Positions 28,483 through 36,534 of a stretch of 64,000 nt of DNA are shown here, one piece after another; position 1 is the first letter of the stretch; the number at the start of each line of letters is the position of its first letter. The DNA is from Bog-756 sp963753905 (GTDB taxonomy: Bacteria > Actinomycetota > Acidimicrobiia > Acidimicrobiales > RAAP-2): positions 124,001 through 188,000 of the forward strand of contig CAVWDZ010000002.1 of the NCBI GenBank assembly GCA_963753905.1, read 5' to 3'. Made by a program: the position numbers and the translations under genes. The notes under the pieces are model-generated. The model was given only the letters and a program-made list of their open reading frames with translations. It was not told the DNA's origin and searched no databases.

Positions 28483-28995
28483 ATGAGCAGAGCAGACGGC
28501 ACCGCGCCGATCCCCGGGGAAGCGCCGGTCGGCGCGGGTTCGGTGCCCGACGAGGTCGCCATGGCGCTCGCCATCGACGAGGCCGCCTCGGCCATCGCGC
28601 ACGGGGACGTGCCGGTCGGGGCGGTCACTCTCCTCGGGGACCGGGTGATCGCGATCCGCCACAACGAACGCGAGCTGCGGCGCGATCCGACGGCCCACGC
28701 CGAGATCCTGGTCCTTTCGGACACGGCGGCCACACTCGGCACCTGGCGCCTCTCCGGGATCACCCTGGTTGTCACGCTCGAGCCCTGCGCGATGTGTGCA
28801 GGTGCCCTGGTCGCAGCCAGGGTGGGCCGATTGGTCTTCGGAGCCGCCGACCCGAAGGCCGGGGCGTGCGGCTCCCTCTACAATCTCTGCGCCGACCCCC
28901 GTCTCAACCACGAGCTCCCGGTCACCGCGGGGATCCGGGCCGACGAGGCGGCTGCCCTGCTCTCGGGGTTCTTCGCCGCAAGACGCGACCCCTGA
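28483..28995 (+). CDS. tadA: tRNA adenosine-34 deaminase
   Basis: The zinc deaminase makes inosine at the wobble position of tRNA-Arg(ACG). It has the zinc/catalytic HAE at residues 72-74 and PCAMC with C102 and C105, plus DVPVGAV before them. The 170-residue frame begins 2 nt after the tRNA-Ser CCA, with no Shine-Dalgarno possible except inside the tRNA. The real start could be the GTG or ATG at about 28540 or 28561, just before the conserved MALAIDEAASA. The order tRNA-Ser then tadA next to dnaX is a common actinobacterial arrangement. Confidence 0.93.
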   Translation: MSRADGTAPIPGEAPVGAGSVPDEVAMALAIDEAASAIAHGDVPVGAVTLLGDRVIAIRHNERELRRDPTAHAEILVLSDTAATLGTWRLSGITLVVTLEPCAMCAGALVAARVGRLVFGAADPKAGACGSLYNLCADPRLNHELPVTAGIRADEAAALLSGFFAARRDP

Positions 28996-29024
28996 CACCA
29001 CGCCGACGGAGACGGAGGTGAGCC

Positions 29025-31160
29025 GTGCTCACGAGCTGGACGAGGTTGTGGGGTGCCCGCGGTCCGGGTGAGAGGCGACAGGCGGGTATGACGGCCCGAT
29101 GCACCCGACGCACCGTTGCGGCCGTCCTCGCTCTGACGGTGGTCTTCGTGGTCGCAACGTCCTGCAGCACGTCGCCGTCTGCGACCAGCCAGGCAGGCGG
29201 TCGAGGCTTTGCCGCCCTGCCATTCCTTCATGTAGTGACCCCACCGGCGGGCGCCCTCGACGCAACGCCGTATCTCGCGGATCCTGCCGGCCGACAGGTC
29301 CTCCTCTACGGTGCCGCCGCGGTGGGTATGCAGGATGTCGCGTACCCGGATGCGAACGGAGGCCCGGCGCTCTTCCCGGTGGACCCGAGCGCTTACGACG
29401 GCACATGCCCGCCTGCCGCTGCCCGCATTCCGCAACCGCCCCTCTGCGAGGTGCAGGCCACGGAGCCCGCGTACGAGCAGTCGACGGCACCCGGGAGTGG
29501 CGACGACTTCGCACAGATGCGCGCACTCGGGTTCGATGTGGTGCGGCTCGTGCTCAACTGGAGCCAGCTCGAATCGACGCCCGGGCTCTACAGCACGACC
29601 TATCTCTCCAGGGTGGAGCAGGTCGTCGGTTGGGCCCGCAAACAGGGCATCTATGTCATCCTCGACATGCACCAGGATCAGTACTCCCGCTACATCCTCC
29701 CGGGGAACCCGGCGGATCTGCCGGCAGGATGCACCTCCTCGGGTGGCGGCGACGGCGCTCCGTCGTGGGCGGTGTTCACCGACGGAAAGCCTGCGTGCGC
29801 CCTCTTCGGTGAGAGCGACCTCAACCCGGCCGAATCGGCGGCCTTCTACAACTTCTGGCACAACCATCCCGTCGACGCGCCACGGGACGAGTCCCCGGGG
29901 ACCGGCCTGCAAGACCACTACATCGGTGCCCTCGTCGCCCTCGCCAGAGCGTTCGAGCACAACTCGACGGTCCTCGGATACGAGGTGATGAACGAGCCCC
30001 AACCCGGATCACTCGCGTCGACTCCGCTCGAGAACCTCTACCAGGCAACCACACAGGACCTCTTCCCGTTCTACCAACGGGTCATCGAGGCGCTGACCGG
30101 GGTGCGAGACGGCCTTGCGACCTGCCCGACCTCGGCGCCGACATCATTGACCAACGCGTGCGCCTATCCGCGCGAGGCGAACGTGACATCTCAGCAGATC
30201 TTCGTCGAGCCGTTGGCCTACCGGAACCTGATCGACTTCTCGCCACAGGTCAGCAAGCCGATCACCCAGTACCCGAACCTGGTATGGGCGCCGCACATCT
30301 ACACCCACGCGTTCACCCTGGATCAGTTCCTGGGCTACCCGGTGCGCACGAGCCCGTTCCCCCCCAGCTACGCCTTCGGCTACCAGACGGCTGAGTCCGA
30401 GGCGCAGATCATGCACGCTGCGGTGTTCACCACCGAGTTCGGCGACTCCTCGAGCACCGACGGTTCGGTCCTCGCCGGAGAGACCGCGGCGCAAGCGCGC
30501 ACCCTGACCGGCGGCACCGTGTGGGCGTGGAAGGGACTGAGTGCGACCGCCGGGAGTTGCTGGTGCGTCCGATGGCAACACAGTACCTACCAGACGACTG
30601 CCAACGGACAGGCAGGCAAAGGAGATCCGAACGCGACGCCGTCGGCCGAGGACCGGTTGATCCCCTCACGGCAGCTCTACCTGGCTCGGGTCTGGCCACG
30701 TACCACCGCAGGGATCTTGCTCGCCGAACAGACGGACGCGTCGTCGCAGGCATTCGCCATGCTGGCGACCGACTCGAGCCCGGTCCGGCGGGGGAACCAC
30801 TCGGCCGAGACGATCGTCTACATCCCGAGCACGGTGCACGGCGGGGTCGCCGTGTCCGGATCGGCCTCGTTGGACACGGTGGTGCAGAACCCGGACGGAA
30901 GCCGGGTCGCCTATGTGGCTCCGAGCGGTCACGGTGGGTACGGGATCACCGTCGGCGGACCCGGTGCGACGTTGGAGCAGGCGGTGGCGGCTGCGGCGAC
31001 GACACCACTTGCTCCGATCAGCGAGCCGCAGGCTCGTCAGGTGACCGAGGAGGCCCTGTCACAGGCCGCGAGCTCCTCGAACCCGACGATCAAGGGGAAT
31101 GCCGCACTGGCCGCCGCGCTCGCCGACACACTCCTCGGCGCATCGGACCCGGCCGGGTGA
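29025..31160 (+). CDS. Secreted GH5-type glycoside hydrolase lipoprotein (endoglycoceramidase-like)
   Basis: The 711-residue protein has a hydrophobic leader ending VATSC (about residues 30-47), a lipobox, so it is probably a lipoprotein. The catalytic domain, about 70-540, shows acid/base Glu in YEVMNEPQPG and nucleophile Glu in FTTEFGDSS, the pattern of GH5 enzymes near endoglycoceramidase (ILDMHQDQYSRY also fits). A beta-rich C-terminal domain from about 545 follows. The GTG at 29025 has an excellent GGAGGTGA 7 nt upstream; ATG 29088 would give a more usual short leader. The substrate is unknown, and other beta-glucans are possible. Confidence 0.85.
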   Translation: MLTSWTRLWGARGPGERRQAGMTARCTRRTVAAVLALTVVFVVATSCSTSPSATSQAGGRGFAALPFLHVVTPPAGALDATPYLADPAGRQVLLYGAAAVGMQDVAYPDANGGPALFPVDPSAYDGTCPPAAARIPQPPLCEVQATEPAYEQSTAPGSGDDFAQMRALGFDVVRLVLNWSQLESTPGLYSTTYLSRVEQVVGWARKQGIYVILDMHQDQYSRYILPGNPADLPAGCTSSGGGDGAPSWAVFTDGKPACALFGESDLNPAESAAFYNFWHNHPVDAPRDESPGTGLQDHYIGALVALARAFEHNSTVLGYEVMNEPQPGSLASTPLENLYQATTQDLFPFYQRVIEALTGVRDGLATCPTSAPTSLTNACAYPREANVTSQQIFVEPLAYRNLIDFSPQVSKPITQYPNLVWAPHIYTHAFTLDQFLGYPVRTSPFPPSYAFGYQTAESEAQIMHAAVFTTEFGDSSSTDGSVLAGETAAQARTLTGGTVWAWKGLSATAGSCWCVRWQHSTYQTTANGQAGKGDPNATPSAEDRLIPSRQLYLARVWPRTTAGILLAEQTDASSQAFAMLATDSSPVRRGNHSAETIVYIPSTVHGGVAVSGSASLDTVVQNPDGSRVAYVAPSGHGGYGITVGGPGATLEQAVAAAATTPLAPISEPQARQVTEEALSQAASSSNPTIKGNAALAAALADTLLGASDPAG

Positions 31161-31166
31161 GGCGGC

Positions 31167-32279
31167 TCAGCTGAGCGGCGGGCAGGGCACGCCCGCCAGC
31201 CCGACGAGCCCACAGAAGGTGGAGCGTGCCATCTTCCAGACGCCGTCGACGATGACGGCATCGCCGCGGCGGTTGGGGAGCACCGACGCGCCGTCCACCG
31301 AAACGGAGAACCAGACCGCGGCGTGGGTGGCGTCGACGAAGGTGATCTCGTCGACCATGTACACCACCTCTGCCGTCCCGGGAGACCGGAGACGCTCCTT
31401 GGCCGCCCGCGACGTCGGACCGAGGGTTTCTCCCCCTTCGACCGTCGGCACCGATCTGCCGTCCTCGCTCTCCGTTCCGCTGCCGGCGAAGGCGGCACTG
31501 ATCGCGGCGCGGGCCGCGTCGGCATCCTCGGGCGGAGGACCGGTGACCGCAACCTGTCGGATCTGATGGGTGACTGACGGCCACTGCCCTGGGTTCGTCC
31601 GCTCGAGCCGACGCGACCATCGGCGGATGCACCGCTCGCAGATGAAGGCGTTGGCACCGGACACCAGCTGACCCGACTGGGGAGGTGCTCTCCCGCAGAA
31701 GGAACAGGCCACGATCCGGCCCCCTGGCGTCCCGAATTCGGAGGAGGGACCTTCGGGGGCCTCGGGAAAGGCACTTTCGGTGCCGGTGAGCAGCCGCATG
31801 ACCTGCTGGCGGACACGGGAGAGATCGGCCCCGAGACTGACCAGCGTCTGGGCGGCGACCCCTTCGCCCTCCTGGACGATGCCGAGGAGCATGTGCTCGG
31901 TACCGATGTAGTTGTGCCCGAGTTGAAGAGCCGCGCGCAACGAGAGCTCGAGGACCTTCTTCGACCGCGGCGTGAAGGGAGGAGACCCGGTCGGGGTGGT
32001 CCCGGTGAGCCCGATGGTCTCCTCGACCCGCAGCCGGACGTCCGACAGGGAGATGTCGAGGTTCCGGAGAGCCGCCGCGGCGACGCCGTCCTCCTCCCGG
32101 ATCAATCCGAGCAGCAGGTGCTCGGTTCCGATGAAACCGTGGCCGAGCAGCCGAGCCTCCTCCTGGGCCAGGACGAGTACCCGGCGCGCGCGGTCGGTGA
32201 AGCGCTCGAACACCCCGCCAGCCTTGCACGTCCGGGTGCCGATCGCCGAGCGGAACAGGCGGCTGCCGGGCGCGGCCAT
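31167..32279 (-). CDS. Clp_N double-repeat / ClpX-type zinc finger / NTF2-like fusion protein
   Basis: The 370-residue protein joins three parts. Residues 23-165 are two Clp N-domain repeats nearly identical to ClpC (FERFTDRARRVLVLAQEEA, then SLRAALQLGHNYIGTEHMLLG). Residues 190-222 form a ClpX-type C4 zinc finger (C192, C195, C214, C217). Residues 245-370 look like an NTF2/SnoaL-like domain ending VDGVWKMARSTFCGLVGLAG. No AAA+ ATPase is present, so it cannot unfold proteins by itself; an adaptor or decoy role is possible. ATG 32279 has GGAG upstream; GTG 32213 would start exactly at the ClpC-like sequence. The C-terminal family assignment is tentative. Confidence 0.85.
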   Translation of the reverse strand: MAAPGSRLFRSAIGTRTCKAGGVFERFTDRARRVLVLAQEEARLLGHGFIGTEHLLLGLIREEDGVAAAALRNLDISLSDVRLRVEETIGLTGTTPTGSPPFTPRSKKVLELSLRAALQLGHNYIGTEHMLLGIVQEGEGVAAQTLVSLGADLSRVRQQVMRLLTGTESAFPEAPEGPSSEFGTPGGRIVACSFCGRAPPQSGQLVSGANAFICERCIRRWSRRLERTNPGQWPSVTHQIRQVAVTGPPPEDADAARAAISAAFAGSGTESEDGRSVPTVEGGETLGPTSRAAKERLRSPGTAEVVYMVDEITFVDATHAAVWFSVSVDGASVLPNRRGDAVIVDGVWKMARSTFCGLVGLAGVPCPPLS

Positions 32280-32307
32280 TCAGCTCCAGCCGGAAGAGGA
32301 CGAGGGA

Positions 32308-34872
32308 TCACTCCATCGGCTGCCGGGCAACGCCGGACGGCTCGCGTCCCGCCAGGAGCCAGCCGGCGACCGTCGCGACAAGTGGCATCCCGACAAGGAC
32401 CACGAGAAGGTTCGTCACCGGAACGTTGCCAAGTGACGAGATGCCGCCGTTGAGGGAGTTACTGCGGAGCCACCCGATGAGCGCGATGTAGCCGCCAACC
32501 GTTCCGAGAAGGGCACCGAGGAATCCGAGTGCGCCCGCAGTCACCGCAGTCAGGGTGCGACGGGTGAAATTACTCGCCCCAGCTGCCGTGAGCGTACGGA
32601 GATCGCTCGCCGTCTCGCTCCGGATGAGCCCGACGGACATCGCCAGGATGCCGAGCGCGAGCACGATCCCGAAGACAGTTGCCCAGTTGATGATCTCGGA
32701 TGACGTGGGTTGGTCGTTCTTCGACTCGACGGACAGCTGGGCGGTGGAAGCCGTCAACTCGGCGCCGCTGATCTGCGCGGCGGTGAACGGCTGCGTTCCC
32801 TGGATCAGCCAATCGGAGGTGCTTGCCTGGATGTGGAACTCGCGCATCGCGTGTTCGGTGATCACGGTGTTCGGTGCCGATGTGCCCGCGGGGAGGCCGC
32901 TCACTTCCTGGATGACCGGGTTGGCGAGGCAACCCGTCGCCGCTGAGCAGGGCGGTGAGTTGCCAGGACCAGTTCCCGGTCCGTTTCCGTTGCCGTTTCC
33001 GTTGCCGTCGATGCCGCCGTAGGTGAGGGACAAGCCGGAGACACCGGACAGTCCTGGCCGCGCGGTCAAGACGTCCGCGTTGGGTTGGATCTCCGACTCG
33101 CTGATCCCGAACGCCTCGAGCAGCTGCGGCGTGGCGACGTAGATCTGTCCGTTCCAGGTTCGCCCTCCGCCGGCGTGGTTGATGTCAGCGTTCGGCGACT
33201 CGAGCGCGATCGACTGCGCGCCCAGTGCTGCAGCAATGCGATCGGCGCTCCTGGTGAGCTCTGCCGGGCTCGCCACCGCCGACGACGGCGCCCCCGCGAC
33301 GGTCGGCTTACCGCCTGGAGTGATCGTGACCGTTCCGGTTGACGGCGGAGTATTGGCGCTGAGTGCGAGCTGGTTGGAGGAGAGGTTCGGACCCGCGTAG
33401 TCGAGCACATTTCCGTATCGCGATGCAGCGGCGAGCGACACGATGACCGCGATGAGCACGCCAAGGCTGATCGCTGCCAGCGCAGACCCGGAGCGGGCGC
33501 GGTACCGGGCGAGGTCCCGAAGTGCGAGTCGCGGCGCGATCGGCGCCCCTCCAGCGATCCGTGCGACGAGCGAGAGAAAGAACGGCGCGAGCAGGATCAT
33601 TCCCGGAATGAGCAGGACGAGTCCGAAGAGGAGTTCGGGTGCACCCCCGCTGCCATTGCCATTGGAACTCCCCGATGCTCCCAGCAGCAGGAAGGCGATT
33701 GCGAGGAGGACGATCCCGGGAATCGCCGAGCGGTGGACCTCTCTCGGCGGTGCAGGCCTCCCCGACAGCGCAGCGACGATCGGCACCTTCGTGATCGCTC
33801 GGGCGGGGCGCGACGCCGCGAAATACGTGGCAACGACGGCGAGCAGCATCGAAAGCGCAACGACCGTCCAGGGCAGAGCCCAGACACCGATCAGGTGGTG
33901 GGCGCTCTGTTCGAGGCTCGGGCGATACGCGAGCCACGCCACGACGCTCAGCACGAAACCGACGGCCGCTCCGACCAGACCGACGACGACTCCGTTCGCC
34001 CGCAGCACGAGCGAGACATTGCGGTCGGTCGCCCCGATCGATTCGAGCATCCCGATCGAGCGAAGCCGGCGTTGCGCCAGCACGGTGAAGCCGCCGATCG
34101 AGACGAGCGCGATGAGCAGCATCCCCAACACCAGTGCGGCGAGAGAGATCGTCTCGGGATTGAGCGGATTCGACGAGGCGACGGAGGCCGGTGTCTGTAC
34201 CGTCGGCCCGATGGCGCTCGCCGGCACGCCATGGGCGTCGAAGAGTGCCGTGACCTGTGTCGGCGTCTTCACCTGGCCCGGAGCCACCAGGGCGAACTCG
34301 TCGAGCAGGCTCTGGGGGTTCTGGACCGTCCCCACGACTCGGCGGGTCGTGCCATCCTGGTGCCAGAGGTCACCGACCGTCAGGTGGAACGCGGCCGCGA
34401 CCCCGTTCGTCACGGCGACCTCATCGGGTCCGTTCGGATAGTGCCCGGAGAGCAGCGAGAGCATCGGCTCGCTGAAGGGACCGTCGGAGCTCTCGGCACG
34501 CAGCTGGTAGGTGTTGATCGATCCCGGGATCGTGAAGGTCTGGTTGTCGATGACCTCGACGGTGCCGAAGCGGTGCCGGAGGCCGGCGATCTCGCTGGTG
34601 ACGTGGGTCGACGAGCCTTGGAACGTGGCGGAGTCCTGGGCGGTTCCGAAGCCGAAGTTGGACGGCTGGCGCGTATCGGTGGCCACCGCCGCGCCGACAA
34701 TCGTGGCAGCGACCGCGAGGATGACCAGGGCCAGGATCAACAGCTGCTGTCGCCACTCGCGCCGGAAGAGGCGCCATGACCACCGCACGACGGCCCGACG
34801 CGCCGGGAGACCGCCGTTGCCCGGAGCAACCGGAACTGGCGGCACGGGCGGCCGTTCGAGGGTCGTGGTCAT
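32308..34872 (-). CDS. ABC transporter permease, FtsX/MacB type
   Basis: The 854-residue protein has an N-terminal helix (LLILALVILAVAATIVGAAVA), a large extracytoplasmic part, then membrane segments near residues 270-400 and four more near the end. The layout is that of duplicated FtsX domains as in LolC/MacB-like exporters. Its ATG overlaps the ATPase stop in ATGA. A Gly/Asn-rich repeat (GNGNGNGNG) lies near residue 640. The substrate is unknown; antimicrobial peptide or lipoprotein export are typical. It belongs to a PadR-ATPase-permease operon. Confidence 0.9.
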   Translation of the reverse strand: MTTTLERPPVPPVPVAPGNGGLPARRAVVRWSWRLFRREWRQQLLILALVILAVAATIVGAAVATDTRQPSNFGFGTAQDSATFQGSSTHVTSEIAGLRHRFGTVEVIDNQTFTIPGSINTYQLRAESSDGPFSEPMLSLLSGHYPNGPDEVAVTNGVAAAFHLTVGDLWHQDGTTRRVVGTVQNPQSLLDEFALVAPGQVKTPTQVTALFDAHGVPASAIGPTVQTPASVASSNPLNPETISLAALVLGMLLIALVSIGGFTVLAQRRLRSIGMLESIGATDRNVSLVLRANGVVVGLVGAAVGFVLSVVAWLAYRPSLEQSAHHLIGVWALPWTVVALSMLLAVVATYFAASRPARAITKVPIVAALSGRPAPPREVHRSAIPGIVLLAIAFLLLGASGSSNGNGSGGAPELLFGLVLLIPGMILLAPFFLSLVARIAGGAPIAPRLALRDLARYRARSGSALAAISLGVLIAVIVSLAAASRYGNVLDYAGPNLSSNQLALSANTPPSTGTVTITPGGKPTVAGAPSSAVASPAELTRSADRIAAALGAQSIALESPNADINHAGGGRTWNGQIYVATPQLLEAFGISESEIQPNADVLTARPGLSGVSGLSLTYGGIDGNGNGNGNGPGTGPGNSPPCSAATGCLANPVIQEVSGLPAGTSAPNTVITEHAMREFHIQASTSDWLIQGTQPFTAAQISGAELTASTAQLSVESKNDQPTSSEIINWATVFGIVLALGILAMSVGLIRSETASDLRTLTAAGASNFTRRTLTAVTAGALGFLGALLGTVGGYIALIGWLRSNSLNGGISSLGNVPVTNLLVVLVGMPLVATVAGWLLAGREPSGVARQPME

Positions 34873-35591
34873 GAATGCGGGGAGGGCTGGAGCAACGACT
34901 CGGGGTCCGGTGGCGCCATGGTCTGGTCGACGACGCGTCCGTCCCGGAGAAAGACCACCCGGTCGGCCCACGAGGCGAGCTGGGCATCGTGGGTCACGAC
35001 CACCGCGGCGACGCCCCGCTTGCAGGCGCCGAGGATCATGCGCATGACTGCTTCGCCGTTGGTCGAGTCGAGTGCGCCCGATGGCTCATCGGCCAGGAGG
35101 AGATGCCGATCGCCGACGACGGCCCGGGCGATGGAGACCCGCTGGCGCTCGCCGCCCGAGAGCTCATCGGGGTAGTGCGACGCGCGGTCGGCGAGACCGA
35201 GTTGTTCGAGGACCGACATGCCCGCAACGCGGGCCTTCTTGGCCGAGATCCCATCGAGCTCGAGCGGCAGCGAGACGTTCTCCACGGCGCTCAGCCCGGC
35301 CAACAGGTTGTAGTCCTGGAACACGTAGCCGATCGAGCGGCGCCGCATGCGGGCCTGGTCGTTGCGGGACATCTTCGACAGCACCGCCCCGCCGATGAGT
35401 ACCTCGCCGCTGGTCGGAGCCTCGAGGCTCCCGGCAATGGTCAGCAGCGTGCTCTTGCCCGATCCACTTGCCCCCATGACCGCCACCAGCGAGCCCGGAT
35501 CGACCCACAGGTCGACGTTGTCGAGGGCCTGGACCTGGGCCGCGCCCTCGCCGTAGACCTTGGACACCTTGCGCAATTCGAGCATGCTCAT
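34869..35591 (-). CDS. ABC transporter ATP-binding protein (LolD/MacB-type)
   Basis: The 240-residue ATPase has Walker A GASGSGKST, Q loop (FQDYN), signature LSGGERQRVSIARA, Walker B LLLADEPSGALD and switch His in VVVTHDAQLA. DEPSGALD and the length place it with MacB/LolD ATPases that partner FtsX-type permeases. The ATG overlaps the PadR stop and its own stop overlaps the permease start, so all three genes are translated in coupled fashion. Confidence 0.94.
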   Translation of the reverse strand: MSMLELRKVSKVYGEGAAQVQALDNVDLWVDPGSLVAVMGASGSGKSTLLTIAGSLEAPTSGEVLIGGAVLSKMSRNDQARMRRRSIGYVFQDYNLLAGLSAVENVSLPLELDGISAKKARVAGMSVLEQLGLADRASHYPDELSGGERQRVSIARAVVGDRHLLLADEPSGALDSTNGEAVMRMILGACKRGVAAVVVTHDAQLASWADRVVFLRDGRVVDQTMAPPDPESLLQPSPHS

Positions 35592-36169
35592 GGGCGTACC
35601 CCCACTCTCCTCCGTAGCTTCGGCAGCGGAAAGGACTCGGCTCGCGGGGGCTCGGAAGCCGCCCGCTTGATCCGCCCGTCGGCGGCGTCCACCCACCGGA
35701 CGAGCGCGTCCAGGCGGTACAGCTCGGCATCGACGACGAGGGCGAACCCGAGATCGAACTCGCCTTCATCCTCTTTGAGGCGGGTCCATTGCTGCATGAG
35801 CTCGACCAGGTACCGGCGATGCACCTGGATCACCTCGTGCACGTCGACACCTGGCATCCGCAACGCCACCATGATCTTGATCACCAGCTCGTCTCGGGGC
35901 GGCGAGCTGAGGTCGGGCGGCGTGCGGAGCCATCCGTCGAGCTCGGCACTGCCTTCCGGGGTGAGGTGGAACCCCTTCTGCGGCCCATCCTCGGTGTCGC
36001 CGTCGGATTCGACCAGCCCGTCCCGCTCGAGGCGTTGCAACGTGGTGTACACCTGTCCGACGTTGAGGGGCCAGACCTCACCGGTCCTGGCCTCGAACTC
36101 CTGTCGCAGCTGGAGGCCGTACTTCGGGCCTTCGCTGAGAAGCGCCAAGAGGGCGTGCCGGACACTCAT
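35588..36169 (-). CDS. PadR-family transcriptional regulator
   Basis: The 193-residue protein has the PadR winged helix at residues 1-90 (HALLALLSEGPKYGLQLRQEFEARTG, VYTTLQRLERDGLV, LTPEGSAELDGWL), followed by a Vir-type helical dimerisation domain (residues 95-180). PadR proteins repress neighbouring efflux genes until a drug or toxic compound binds. It is the first gene of the ABC operon, and a palindrome upstream suggests it represses its own transcription. Confidence 0.92.
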   Translation of the reverse strand: MSVRHALLALLSEGPKYGLQLRQEFEARTGEVWPLNVGQVYTTLQRLERDGLVESDGDTEDGPQKGFHLTPEGSAELDGWLRTPPDLSSPPRDELVIKIMVALRMPGVDVHEVIQVHRRYLVELMQQWTRLKEDEGEFDLGFALVVDAELYRLDALVRWVDAADGRIKRAASEPPRAESFPLPKLRRRVGVRP

Positions 36170-36190
36170 GCGGAACTCGAATTCGCTATC

Positions 36191-36201
36191 ATACTGAGTA
36201 T
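36191..36201. promoter_or_regulatory. Candidate PadR operator palindrome
   Basis: The sequence ATACTGAGTAT is a perfect 5+1+5 palindrome in an AT-rich island 22 bp before the padR ATG, overlapping where a promoter would be. PadR regulators often bind short AT-rich palindromes in their own promoters. The binding is inferred, not shown. Confidence 0.45.
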
Positions 36202-36371
36202 CTTACTGCTTTGTCCTACGAGTGTCCAGTCACCGGCGAGACCACAGCCGAGCGCTGACCGACTGCTCACACTCCATCCGGGGCGCACCCCACCGCACAC
36301 TCGCCCCGGACCGGGCGAACAGGTCCGCCCCGTGAGGACGGGTCGTGGGTGCGACCGGATGTGCCTGCAAG

Positions 36372-36505
36372 GGGGCTATCCCCCCCGGAGGAATCCGGCT
36401 GACCGCATTCCCGTGACCACCAATTTTCTCTATGTTTGACCTGTGAAGACGGGCGAAGAGCGAAACCCCGAGCACTTCGGCGCACCCGGGTATGGGGATA
36501 TTCCC
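36372..36505. promoter_or_regulatory. G-block/C-block inverted motifs upstream of kinase gene
   Basis: Within the 365-bp divergent gap (36170-36534) are GGGGGCTATCCCCC (36372-36385) and GGGGATATTCCC (36494-36505). Both fit a GGGGnTATyCCC pattern. A similar G-run/C-run motif, GGGGGATTTCCCC, recurs at 38608-38620, and GGATATTCCCG at 38693-38703 touches the start of the next ABC operon. A shared operator, perhaps for the adjacent response regulator, is possible. Confidence 0.4.
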
Positions 36506-36534
36506 GACGGCCCGGACCCAGGCATCCAGCCCGC

